A program made the position numbers and the translations under genes. The notes below the pieces were generated by a model. That model ran no database searches and was not told the origin of the DNA. It was given only the letters and a program-made list of their open reading frames with translations. Of a stretch of DNA of 64,000 bases, positions 11,988 to 22,313 are shown piece after piece. The stretch is taken from NCBI GenBank assembly GCA_036023115.1, contig JAYKKT010000080.1, positions 11,153,501 through 11,217,500 on the forward strand, written 5' to 3'. Positions within the stretch are counted from its first letter, which is position 1. Each line of letters starts with the position of its first letter. This DNA comes from Brasenia schreberi (taxonomy: Eukaryota > Streptophyta > Magnoliopsida > Nymphaeales > Cabombaceae).

Positions 11988-12080
11988 GAAAACTATGAGA
12001 ACTTACAAAGGAGAGGAGAGAGGGCAGAGCTCGGTTTGATCTAAACCTGGCCGATGCCTTCCCACTGAGGTTCGAGGGTC

Positions 12081-12087
12081 TTATATA
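12081..12087 (-). promoter_or_regulatory. TATA box of the viral promoter
   Basis: The minus strand reads TCTATATAAGA here, a strong plant TATA context. It is 306 bp downstream of the polyprotein stop and upstream of the AATAAA and primer site. The predicted start is near 12,050-12,055. Confidence 0.8.
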
Positions 12088-12099
12088 GACGCCTCGGAT

Positions 12100-12187
12100 G
12101 GTAACCTGTAGTACAGGTTACCTCTAACTGGTAGTACCGGTTGGTGCTAGTACTACATTACGACAAAATGTACTACAATGCGACAAA
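12100..12187. repeat. Dyads and 20-bp tandem repeat upstream of the viral TATA box
   Basis: A perfect inverted repeat (10-bp arms, GGTAACCTGT / ACAGGTTACC, 3-bp spacer) lies at 12,100-12,122. A second, one-mismatch dyad lies at 12,126-12,142; both centre on GTAGTAC. Two direct repeats, TACTACATTACGACAAA and TACTACAATGCGACAAA, lie at 12,151-12,167 and 12,171-12,187. Their place just upstream of the TATA box suggests transcription-factor sites, but no known element is assigned. Confidence 0.7.
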
Positions 12188-12392
12188 CAAACTTTCGGTG
12201 ATTGTGGCCGACACAATGGCCCACAAAAAGTAAAAATAAAAGGTGCGAACACGTCTCGCACTCAAAAGTACAATTATTGCTAAAAGACAAAATTACTTTC
12301 GGTCGAAAGTAAAACCACTACCTAAAACAATGGGCGGTTCCGGTTTTCGTCTTTGTCCATGGGTCCGCCACTTCCGCTTGTCTGCTTCTTGC

Positions 12393-14420
12393 TCATGTTG
12401 TTCTGACTCTGCAAACCCTGTTCTTGATATCTCTGATTATTTCATCTCCGATTGTGGTCATTTCTTCAATTACCTTTATGCAGGGTTTATCCTTTGCTTT
12501 CAACTCCCCATATGCATCTGTGAATGCTGCAATCACTTTCCTCTGATTGTCCATGATGTCTTCGTCTTGAACATTGCATAGGACTGTAATCAATCTGGAC
12601 AATGCATCTGCAATTACATTTTCCTTTCCGTCCAGGTGTTCGAAAGTGATTTTGATGCCTAACCCTGTAATAAAATCGGTAAAGGCTACCCATCTTACCC
12701 TTGAGGGTTTGTTTTCATTAGATTTATTAAAGAAAGAGATGATCGCTTGGCAATCTGTTCTAATAACCATCTCCTTTTGGTCCATGTAATAAATCTTTAA
12801 ACTTTCTAAGCTGTTCATCACAGCAAAGATTTCGGCATCAATTGAAGATTTGGGTGGGTTGAACTTCCCACTGGCGTATGCACACGGTTTCTCCATTGTT
12901 CGGGGGTCTAGTGGCATTGGTTTCCACTTGCATACTCCACCCCAACCGTCCATACAGCCATCAGTTTCTAGGACAATTGCGGAACCTTCTGGAGGTATGG
13001 TTAGAGGCGGTAGCTTCTGTACCATATCCTTGATCTCATTGATTAGATTCCAGTCCTGCTTATTGAGCCGCTTTTCGCCATTCGGGCTCACCTTGCCATA
13101 GAGTGGTGCTAATAATCTTCCTAAGTTAGGTATAAAGCATCTTGCATAATTTAAAATACCTAACCAAGAACGTAATCCAGTTTTGGTTTCTAAATCAGCC
13201 TCCTGTTTAGATATTATCTTTTTGATAATATTTGGCTGAAGTGTTATTTCACCATCTCCGATTATTGCACCGAGGAACTCAATCCTCTTGTGTCCAATTG
13301 CCATTTTTGTTGGACTGAGCACCAGTCCATGCATTTGAACTCTGTCGAGGAATACGCGCAAGTGCTTTGCGTGAGCATCTTCATCCCTGGAGAAAACAAG
13401 GATATCATCAATGTAAACAGCTATGAATTCCTCTGTACCTCTGAAGACGTCATCCATCTTTCTCTGGAAAACAGCTGGAGCGTTCTTCAGGCCAAATGGC
13501 ATAACAAGCCATTCGAACAATCCCTGTGGGACCCAGAAAGCCGTAAGCGGGATGGATTTTTCTTCCATCATGACTTGATGAAAACCCGACTTTAAGTCGA
13601 ATTTTGAGTAAATTTTGCTGCCGGAGACCTTCTTGATGATAGAGTTTATTCCCGGAAGGGAATATTGATCCTTCTCCGTGTTGTCATTAAGCCGCTTATA
13701 ATTGAAGACCATTCTTTCTTTGCCATGTTTCACTTCTCCTGTTCTCGGGTCCTGAGTAGTTCCCGATTTGACAATAATGGCAACTGTGCGATGCTTGCTT
13801 TGGGATGGTCTAATTACCTTTAACTTTAATAGGGCTTCCACATGTTTCGCAAAAGACTCCTTAAGCTGTGGTGTTACCTGTTTTAATGGTCTGTCCTCAA
13901 TAATGAAATCAGGATTTTTCAGAACTATCCTGCATTCAACTTTGTTCTTTGACCAATGCTTCATGGGGTCTTCTCCGATATAACCAGCATTCGTTAATTT
14001 CTCTATGATTGAAGAGAACTTCTTCTGAAACGATGCTGAGTTAGAGCCTGCTGAGTATGCTACAGTTTCTTGAAGCTGTATATACTCCATGTCGCCGAGG
14101 TCTTCAAATCTTTCCACGATATGTGCTACGCGAACTTCTTGTCTCGTTTGTATCGTGGTGACCTCTTTGTAGAAGGTGACAATATCACCTTCTATACGCA
14201 TACCTCCCTGCATGCTGCGAATGAAGTTGCATCCGATAATCATCTGAACCTCTCCTCCAAGGTTCATTGGGAATGCGTAGGTGTAGGGGATCTTGAAATG
14301 ATTGTCCCCTATCTGCATACGACCATATTTCAACTTCTTGTTGGCCGTTTGCTCTGAATTGATACCATTGAACTTAACAGCAAATGTATTTGGCTCTAGA
14401 GCACCTGCTGGTATGCTCTT
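12393..14420 (-). pseudogene. Viral polyprotein 3' part: protease end, reverse transcriptase, complete RNase H
   Basis: This is the upstream genome copy in block C and the only place where the polyprotein reaches its natural stop (12,393). The reverse transcriptase has YIDD, and RNase H runs to a region containing the A-D-A-L-S-R block and then a short C-terminal extension. The segment is contiguous with the control region and ORF2 downstream, which shows the circular genome order. At 14,419-14,420 two T residues are missing relative to the copy at 7,970-7,980, so the protease is out of frame with the upstream coat-protein region. Confidence 0.92.
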
Positions 14421-17400
14421 CGTCCACGCAACATGTAGTTGCGCCGGTATCAAGAATTGCACGTACTGTAAATGGGGGAATACCGATGATGCTTAACTGA
14501 ATATCAAGATTGTATAATCGGTTTTTGATGTATTTCCTCCTTTTCCCACCACCTGGAGCTGCCTTCTCTGATGCTAGCTCCTTCTCCAAGACATGTACGC
14601 GCTCAAGTAAGGCGATGAATTCGCCTTCATCATCTGTTTGGCATTCATCTGGTTCCGAGATAGTTATGCCCGATGTTCTACCTCGGCCTCTTCCTCGTCC
14701 GCTGCTGCTGGTTGCTGCTGCTTTTCCCTTTCTCTTGTCTCCGAGACATAGTTCAGCGAACTCCTTCTGTAAAATGGGAAGTTGCTGTTCCGTGAATTTG
14801 TTTCGGAAATAGTCAATTTCTTTCTGCATACGAGTCATTTCTGACTCACACCATAATATGTATTCAGAGAGCTGTTTGATCAGCGGCCTGAATTTCTGGT
14901 TGCTGTTCTCCGGTGCCTGCACAGGAAGAATAGGGATGTTAATGTTAAAATAGTGTGGCCCACACATGGCACACACTACGGTCGAGCACTTGGGGCAATT
15001 CATCCGTGCCCTAATTGACGATGGCTGTTTGCAGCACGAACACGTTGGGTCATTAATTGACTGGTGTAATAACCATTCATGTTCACAGCTCATCTGTTCT
15101 TGATCTAGGAGAATGCTTGGTCTGTAACTGCACCGTTTATCTTCTCCAAGCCTCCTAATCATGTTGACGCTGAGTGTCTGAAGCTCATGCTCCAGAAGCT
15201 CTTCCATTCCTTCATCCTCAGAGATTGAGAATATAGCGTCACTATCTTGTTCGCCATCGTCTACGCTGACGATGTCGTATTCTTCTGGGAGTTCTAACCC
15301 TTGAAAAATTGCCGTCCTCTTTTGGGACCTCCTGTCACTTGGGCACTCCCTTGCAAAATGGCCTTCCTCGCCACAGAGATAACATTTACATTTCTTGTTC
15401 TGTAAATGTTTTCGTTTCTCTACTCTAGCATGTGACGAATGTGGCTTTCCCTTATAGGTCGTCGTTCGCCGCAGGCCATACTTCCTCTTTGGCGACGACC
15501 TTGTTCTGTCATAGTAGCCAGTGATTGGAATCTGGCTACAGAAACTCAAATCCTTTAAAGAACGCTTGAACGCAGCGTCCTTGCATTCTTGCTCCAGGTA
15601 TTTGTAAGTGAAGAATATCCTTACAGATACCCCAACGTTGCACTGTGGGTAATGTTCGTCAAAGACCTTCTTGATGATAGAGTTTATTCCCGGAAGGGAA
15701 TATTGATCCTTCTCCGTGTTGTCATTAAGCCGCTTATAATTGAAGACCATTCTTTCTTTGCCATGTTTCACTTCTCCTGTTCTCGGGTCCTGAGTAGTTC
15801 CCGATTTGACAATAATGGCAACTGTGCGATGCTTGCTTTGGGATGGTCTAATTACCTTTAACTTTAATAGGGCTTCCACATGTTTCGCAAAAGACTCCTT
15901 AAGCTGTGGTGTTACCTGTTTTAATGGTCTGTCCTCAATAATGAAATCAGGATTTTTCAGAACTATCCTGCATTCAACTTTGTTCTTTGACCAATGCTTC
16001 ATGGGGTCTTCTCCGATATAACCAGCATTCGTTAATTTCTCTATGATTGAAGAGAACTTCTTCTGAAACGATGCTGAGTTAGAGCCTGCTGAGTATGCTA
16101 CAGTTTCTTGAAGCTGTATATACTCCATGTCGCCGAGGTCTTCAAATCTTTCCACGATATGTGCTACGCGAACTTCTTGTCTCGTTTGTATCGTGGTGAC
16201 CTCTTTGTAGAAGGTGACAATATCACCTTCTATACGCATACCTCCCTGCATGCTGCGAATGAAGTTGCATCCGATAATCATCTGAACCTCTCCTCCAAGG
16301 TTCATTGGGAATGCGTAGGTGTAGGGGATCTTGAAATGATTGTCCCCTATCTGCATACGACCATATTTCAACTTCTTGTTGGCCGTTTGCTCTGAATTGA
16401 TACCATTGAACTTAACAGCAAATGTATTTGGCTCTAGAGCACCTGCTGGTATGCTCTTTTCGTCCACGCAACATGTAGTTGCGCCGGTATCAAGAATTGC
16501 ACGTACTGTAAATGGGGGAATACCGATGATGCTTAACTGAATATCAAGATTGTATAATCGGTTTTTGATGTATTTCCTCCTTTTCCCACCACCTGGAGCT
16601 GCCTTCTCTGATGCTAGCTCCTTCTCCAAGACATGTACGCGCTCAAGTAAGGCGATGAATTCGCCTTCATCATCTGTTTGGCATTCATCTGGTTCCGAGA
16701 TAGTTATGCCCGATGTTCTACCTCGGCCTCTTCCTCGTCCGCTGCTGCTGGTTGCTGCTGCTTTTCCCTTTCTCTTGTCTCCGAGACATAGTTCAGCGAA
16801 CTCCTTCTGTAAAATGGGAAGTTGCTGTTCCGTGAATTTGTTTCGGAAATAGTCAATTTCTTTCTGCATACGAGTCATTTCTGACTCACACCATAATATG
16901 TATTCAGAGAGCTGTTTGATCAGCGGCCTGAATTTCTGGTTGCTGTTCTCCGGTGCCTGCACAGGAAGAATAGGGATGTTAATGTTAAAATAGTGTGGCC
17001 CACACATGGCACACACTACGGTCGAGCACTTGGGGCAATTCATCCGTGCCCTAATTGACGATGGCTGTTTGCAGCACGAACACGTTGGGTCATTAATTGA
17101 CTGGTGTAATAACCATTCATGTTCACAGCTCATCTGTTCTTGATCTAGGAGAATGCTTGGTCTGTAACTGCACCGTTTATCTTCTCCAAGCCTCCTAATC
17201 ATGTTGACGCTGAGTGTCTGAAGCTCATGCTCCAGAAGCTCTTCCATTCCTTCATCCTCAGAGATTGAGAATATAGCGTCACTATCTTGTTCGCCATCGT
17301 CTACGCTGACGATGTCGTATTCTTCTGGGAGTTCTAACCCTTGAAAAATTGCCGTCCTCTTTTGGGACCTCCTGTCACTTGGGCACTCCCTTGCAAAATG

Positions 17401-17866
17401 GCCTTCCTCGCCACAGAGATAACATTTACATTTCTTGTTCTGTAAATGTTTTCGTTTCTCTACTCTAGCATGTGACGAATGTGGCTTTCCCTTATAGGTC
17501 GTCGTTCGCCGCAGGCCATACTTCCTCTTTGGCGACGACCTTGTTCTGTCATAGTAGCCAGTGATTGGAATCTGGCTACAGAAACTCAAATCCTTTAAAG
17601 AACGCTTGAACGCAGCGTCCTTGCATTCTTGCTCCAGGTATTTGTAAGTGAAGAATATCCTTACAGATACCCCAACGTCGCACTGTGGGTAATGTTCGTC
17701 AAAGGCCTTCTTTATCCTTGTGCCTAGATCTCCGGGCATTTTGGAAAAGAATTTTTCCGAGAGCTCGTTGTTAATCCACATTCTCCCGGACTTAGCTGCC
17801 AGCCTCATGTAGTCGTTACAGTACTGGAGTAAGTCTTTGACATTCCTACACGACAGCCTCTCAATA
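14374..17866 (-). pseudogene. Chimeric viral frame: coat protein-protease-RT start fused to second coat protein-protease
   Basis: The frame, read on the minus strand, contains the end of the coat-protein core, CCHC knuckle, second cysteine motif, coiled coil, DTGA protease and the first part of the reverse transcriptase. At 15,663-15,664 it jumps in frame, with a 2-bp overlap, back to the coat-protein core and repeats CCHC, second cysteine motif and protease before stopping after the 2-bp deletion at 14,419. It is open for 1,144 codons from the first ATG at 17,808. The second coat segment has one Asp-to-Asn change beside the join. This is a rearrangement product, not a natural viral gene. Confidence 0.92.
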
Positions 17867-18900
17867 TCTGGCGAGCTTGGTCTTGGGAGACTGTTGTTCC
17901 CTGCGTAGGATCTTCCAATGAGAAAACCAACCTGATTTTTGCTAGGATGTTGTTGGTTCCCTCCCTTCCATCAGCTGTGGCCACCAGATTATCATATTCT
18001 GTTGTATACGCAGTTCTCCACGTGACCCAAATCAGCTTTTCCGTCTCCCCCATGAGGTTCTCGATGTATTCCGCCTTGTCCCGTCCGTCTGTGAACCCCT
18101 TTTCTGAGACAAGGCGCCGGGTTATAGATTCCCAGCGGGAGAAAACTTCCTGGAAATTCCCTAGGTAATATGGTATTACCAACATGGCTCCTTGAGAATC
18201 CTGAGCTGAGGGCAAATTCCAGTGTTCGGAGTTGTTCGCCTTCTTGAATTTTACATTGCTCGTAGAAGGTGCATACTCCTGGACGATTTCAGGCCTTATG
18301 GGTCTGTTTATGCCCTGTGCAGGGGCATAGCCTGGCAAGTTCATTGGCAGATCGGTTAGCTCCGGGTTTGTATTAGTAACCCTTGAAGTTGCTGATGATG
18401 ATGCAGCTACCGTCTCTTTAAGTGCCATGAACGACGGGTAATCCAGATCCTCCTGGACTACGAATGCTTCCTCGGTATCCGGATTTGCGAATGGATTGAC
18501 GAAAGATTCGTCTGAATCCGGATATTCATCGAAGATCGGGGCTGCAGTTTCTATTTCTTCATTCTCATCTGCACCCCAGTCTGCGAGATGCCTGTAATAT
18601 GACATCTCATCTTCTTCTTCCTCATCTCCCTCCATTTCTGACAGGAAAAGGATTGTTTCTTGTCCTTCTTCGTCTGCCGGAGGTGCCGCTTCATAAGTTC
18701 TGAAGCTGACGGAAATTCTTCCGTCTATGAGGTTGTTTGTTGTGACTTCCCTGGGCTGGACCGGGACTGAGATCGCGCTGTCTGCTATGATCCAGTTGAG
18801 TCCCTGAAGGGACTGGGTAGTCACTCTTCTGCCTGGTAAGGCAGCAACACCGTGGCTCGCCAGATAGTCCGTTACATGCCCAATTTGGTATGCGAATGCA
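17805..18900 (-). pseudogene. Block D: movement protein C-terminal half to coat-protein core, frameshifted
   Basis: The segment begins at the inversion join (18,897-18,900) inside the movement-protein domain and continues through the acidic linker to the coat-protein core. Near 17,868-17,875 the usual CTATAGG is replaced by GGCGAG, one base shorter, which shifts the frame and ends it at 17,805. Downstream sequence then continues in the frame of the chimeric segment. Confidence 0.9.
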
Positions 18901-19248
18901 GAAACAGGCCCGATCGACCCACCTGGAGTCGCATATATTCAACCAGGACTCCTGACGGATCAAGGAAAAGCACTGGTTCTCATTGCAAAGCAAGGAAACA
19001 CACTTGCCCAGTTGCTTACTCAGGTGCTGGCCAAGCAAGACCAGCTAATTTCACGGATCGAAAAGCTTGAATCATCTACAAGTTCGACAGTCGCAAAGAA
19101 GGAGGAAGATCTTCTTGACGACGTGACCAGAAAACTTGCAGATCTCTCTATACGACCCCGTGAAAAGAAAGGACAGCTCAAGGTGATAAAAGGGTTAGAT
19201 CCTTACGAACAGACGAAGAAAGAGATCGAAAAATCCAGACCCAAGTAA
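18897..19248 (+). pseudogene. Block E: ORF2-like viral protein lacking its N terminus
   Basis: The frame is open from the inversion join to the stop at 19,246-19,248. It matches the ORF2-like protein of block C but lacks about the first 30 residues. Here the CT repeat is intact, so the basic C-terminal tail rich in Lys and Arg is kept. The stop overlaps the polyprotein start as TAATG, a layout used by pararetroviruses for coupled translation. It has no promoter or start codon of its own beyond internal ATGs. Confidence 0.85.
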
Positions 19249-22200
19249 TGGATTCCAGACCGTCTGTCACCATCACCGAACAGGCATCCGTAACTCCCGT
19301 CGAGTTCAACGATCAAATACGGGATTATAGGGCAGGCCAAAGGCTGCGGCACAACGCGCAGCGACGTATCAACCAGGTCTTCAACCGAAGACCTTACAGA
19401 GAAGTCTTGGAGCAGCACATACAGCCAGAACAGCAGCTCCAACGATCGCTGAGAGAGCGGGCAAACATGGTACCCGCAGAAGTCTTGTACAGTGCTCGAC
19501 GAGACACGAATCAACACCGTGTCTATCAGCACTTGTCAGAAGAAGCCGTAAGTTGCCTTGACGATCAACAGGTGGACAGGCAATTTATCCAGCCAGAAAG
19601 CTACAGACAACTTGTCCGCAGCGGCTTCCGTTTTATTCATGTCGGACTGGCACAGGTCCGACTGCAAATCTTGCACAGAAGAGATGAGGGAACCCAAGCC
19701 CTCGTCATCTTCAGGGATACCCGGTGGCAAAACGATCAAGGCATCTTCGCCACCATGGAAATTGATCTGTCAGAAGGACGACAGATCACATTCATCATTC
19801 CCGACACAATAATGACGATAGGAGATTTCTTTAGAAATTTCCAAATCTCCATCAGAACTCGGGGATACAGCGCGTGGCGGTCTGGCGAGGCCAACCTAAT
19901 CGTCACAAGAGGACTCATTGGCCGGCTCTCAAACACACCGAACGTTGCATTCGCATACCAAATTGGGCATGTAACGGACTATCTGGCGAGCCACGGTGTT
20001 GCTGCCTTACCAGGCAGAAGAGTGACTACCCAGTCCCTTCAGGGACTCAACTGGATCATAGCAGACAGCGCGATCTCAGTCCCGGTCCAGCCCAGGGAAG
20101 TCACAACAAACAACCTCATAGACGGAAGAATTTTCGTCAGCTTCAGAACTTATGAAGCGGCACCTCCGGCAGACGAAGAAGGACAAGAAACAATCCTTTT
20201 CCTGTCAGAAATGGAGGGAGATGAGGAAGAAGAAGATGAGATGTCATATTACAGGCATCTCGCAGACTGGGGTGCAGATGAGAATGAAGAAATAGAAACT
20301 GCAGCCCCGATCTTCGATGAATATCCGGATTCAGACGAATCTTTCGTCAATCCATTCGCAAATCCGGATACCGAGGAAGCATTCGTAGTCCAGGAGGATC
20401 TGGATTACCCGTCGTTCATGGCACTTAAAGAGACGGTAGCTGCATCATCATCAGCAACTTCAAGGGTTACTAATACAAACCCGGAGCTAACCGATCTGCC
20501 AATGAACTTGCCAGGCTATGCCCCTGCACAGGGCATAAACAGACCCATAAGGCCTGAAATCGTCCAGGAGTATGCACCTTCTACGAGCAATGTAAAATTC
20601 AAGAAGGCGAACAACTCCGAACACTGGAATTTGCCCTCAGCTCAGGATTCTCAAGGAGCCATGTTGGTAATACCATATTACCTAGGGAATTTCCAGGAAG
20701 TTTTCTCCCGCTGGGAATCTATAACCCGGCGCCTTGTCTCAGAAAAGGGGTTCACAGACGGACGGGACAAGGCGGAATACATCGAGAACCTCATGGGGGA
20801 GACGGAAAAGCTGATTTGGGTCACGTGGAGAACTGCGTATACAACAGAATATGATAATCTGGTGGCCACAGCTGATGGAAGGGAGGGAACCAACAACATC
20901 CTAGCAAAAATCAGGTTGGTTTTCTCATTGGAAGATCCTACGCAGGGAACAACAGTCTCCCAAGACCAAGCCTATAGAGATATTGAGAGGCTGTCGTGTA
21001 GGAATGTCAAAGACTTACTCCAGTACTGTAACGACTACATGAGGCTGGCAGCTAAGTCCGGGAGAACGTGGATTAACAACGAGCTCTCGGAAAAATTCTT
21101 TTCCAAAATGCCCGGAGATCTAGGCACAAGGATAAAGAAGGCCTTTGACGAACATTACCCACAGTGCGACGTTGGGGTATCTGTAAGGATATTCTTCACT
21201 TACAAATACCTGGAGCAAGAATGCAAGGACGCTGCGTTCAAGCGTTCTTTAAAGGATTTGAGTTTCTGTAGCCAGATTCCAATCACTGGCTACTATGACA
21301 GAACAAGGTCGTCGCCAAAGAGGAAGTATGGCCTGCGGCGAACGACGACCTATAAGGGAAAGCCACATTCGTCACATGCTAGAGTAGAGAAACGAAAACA
21401 TTTACAGAACAAGAAATGTAAATGTTATCTCTGTGGCGAGGAAGGCCATTTTGCAAGGGAGTGCCCAAGTGACAGGAGGTCCCAAAAGAGGACGGCAATT
21501 TTTCAAGGGTTAGAACTCCCAGAAGAATACGACATCGTCAGCGTAGACGATGGCGAACAAGATAGTGACGCTATATTCTCAATCTCTGAGGATGAAGGAA
21601 TGGAAGAGCTTCTGGAGCATGAGCTTCAGACACTCAGCGTCAACATGATTAGGAGGCTTGGAGAAGATAAACGGTGCAGTTACAGACCAAGCATTCTCCT
21701 AGATCAAGAACAGATGAGCTGTGAACATGAATGGTTATTACACCAGTCAATTAATGACCCAACGTGTTCGTGCTGCAAACAGCCATCGTCAATTAGGGCA
21801 CGGATGAATTGCCCCAAGTGCTCGACCGTAGTGTGTGCCATGTGTGGGCCACACTATTTTAACATTAACATCCCTATTCTTCCTGTGCAGGCACCGGAGA
21901 ACAGCAACCAGAAATTCAGGCCGCTGATCAAACAGCTCTCTGAATACATATTATGGTGTGAGTCAGAAATGACTCGTATGCAGAAAGAAATTGACTATTT
22001 CCGAAACAAATTCACGGAACAGCAACTTCCCATTTTACAGAAGGAGTTCGCTGAACTATGTCTCGGAGACAAGAGAAAGGGAAAAGCAGCAGCAACCAGC
22101 AGCAGCGGACGAGGAAGAGGCCGAGGTAGAACATCGGGCATAACTATCTCGGAACCAGATGAATGCCAAACAGATGATGAAGGCGAATTCATCGCCTTAC

Positions 22201-22313
22201 TTGAGCGCGTACATGTCTTGGAGAAGGAGCTAGCATCAGAGAAGGCAGCTCCAGGTGGTGGGAAAGGAGGAAATACATCAAAAACCGATTATACAATCTT
22301 GATATTCAGTTAA
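19248..22313 (+). pseudogene. Block E: polyprotein 5' part (movement protein, coat protein, zinc motifs)
   Basis: The frame starts at the ATG that overlaps the ORF2 stop and runs for 1,021 codons. It contains the movement-protein domain, acidic linker, coat-protein core, CCHC knuckle, second cysteine motif and coiled coil. At 22,263-22,265 it has AAA where the other copies have AAAA, so the frame ends just before the protease. Two missense differences from block C are visible: Ser to Phe near residue 299 and Met to Thr in the coat-protein core. It is the inverted partner of block D. Confidence 0.93.

Larger units (their letters stand above)
11543..12392 (-). promoter_or_regulatory. Viral intergenic control region (only copy in the window)
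   Basis: This 850-bp non-coding interval lies between the polyprotein stop of one genome copy (12,393) and the ORF2 start of the next (11,542). On the minus strand it contains, in order, repeats and dyads (12,187-12,100), a TATA box (12,087-12,081), an AATAAA signal (11,987-11,982) and a primer-binding site for initiator tRNA-Met (11,790-11,779). This is the order expected for pregenomic RNA synthesis, terminal redundancy and minus-strand priming in Caulimoviridae. No ORF1-sized frame lies between the primer site and ORF2. Blocks A, B, D and E contain no copy of it. Confidence 0.85.
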
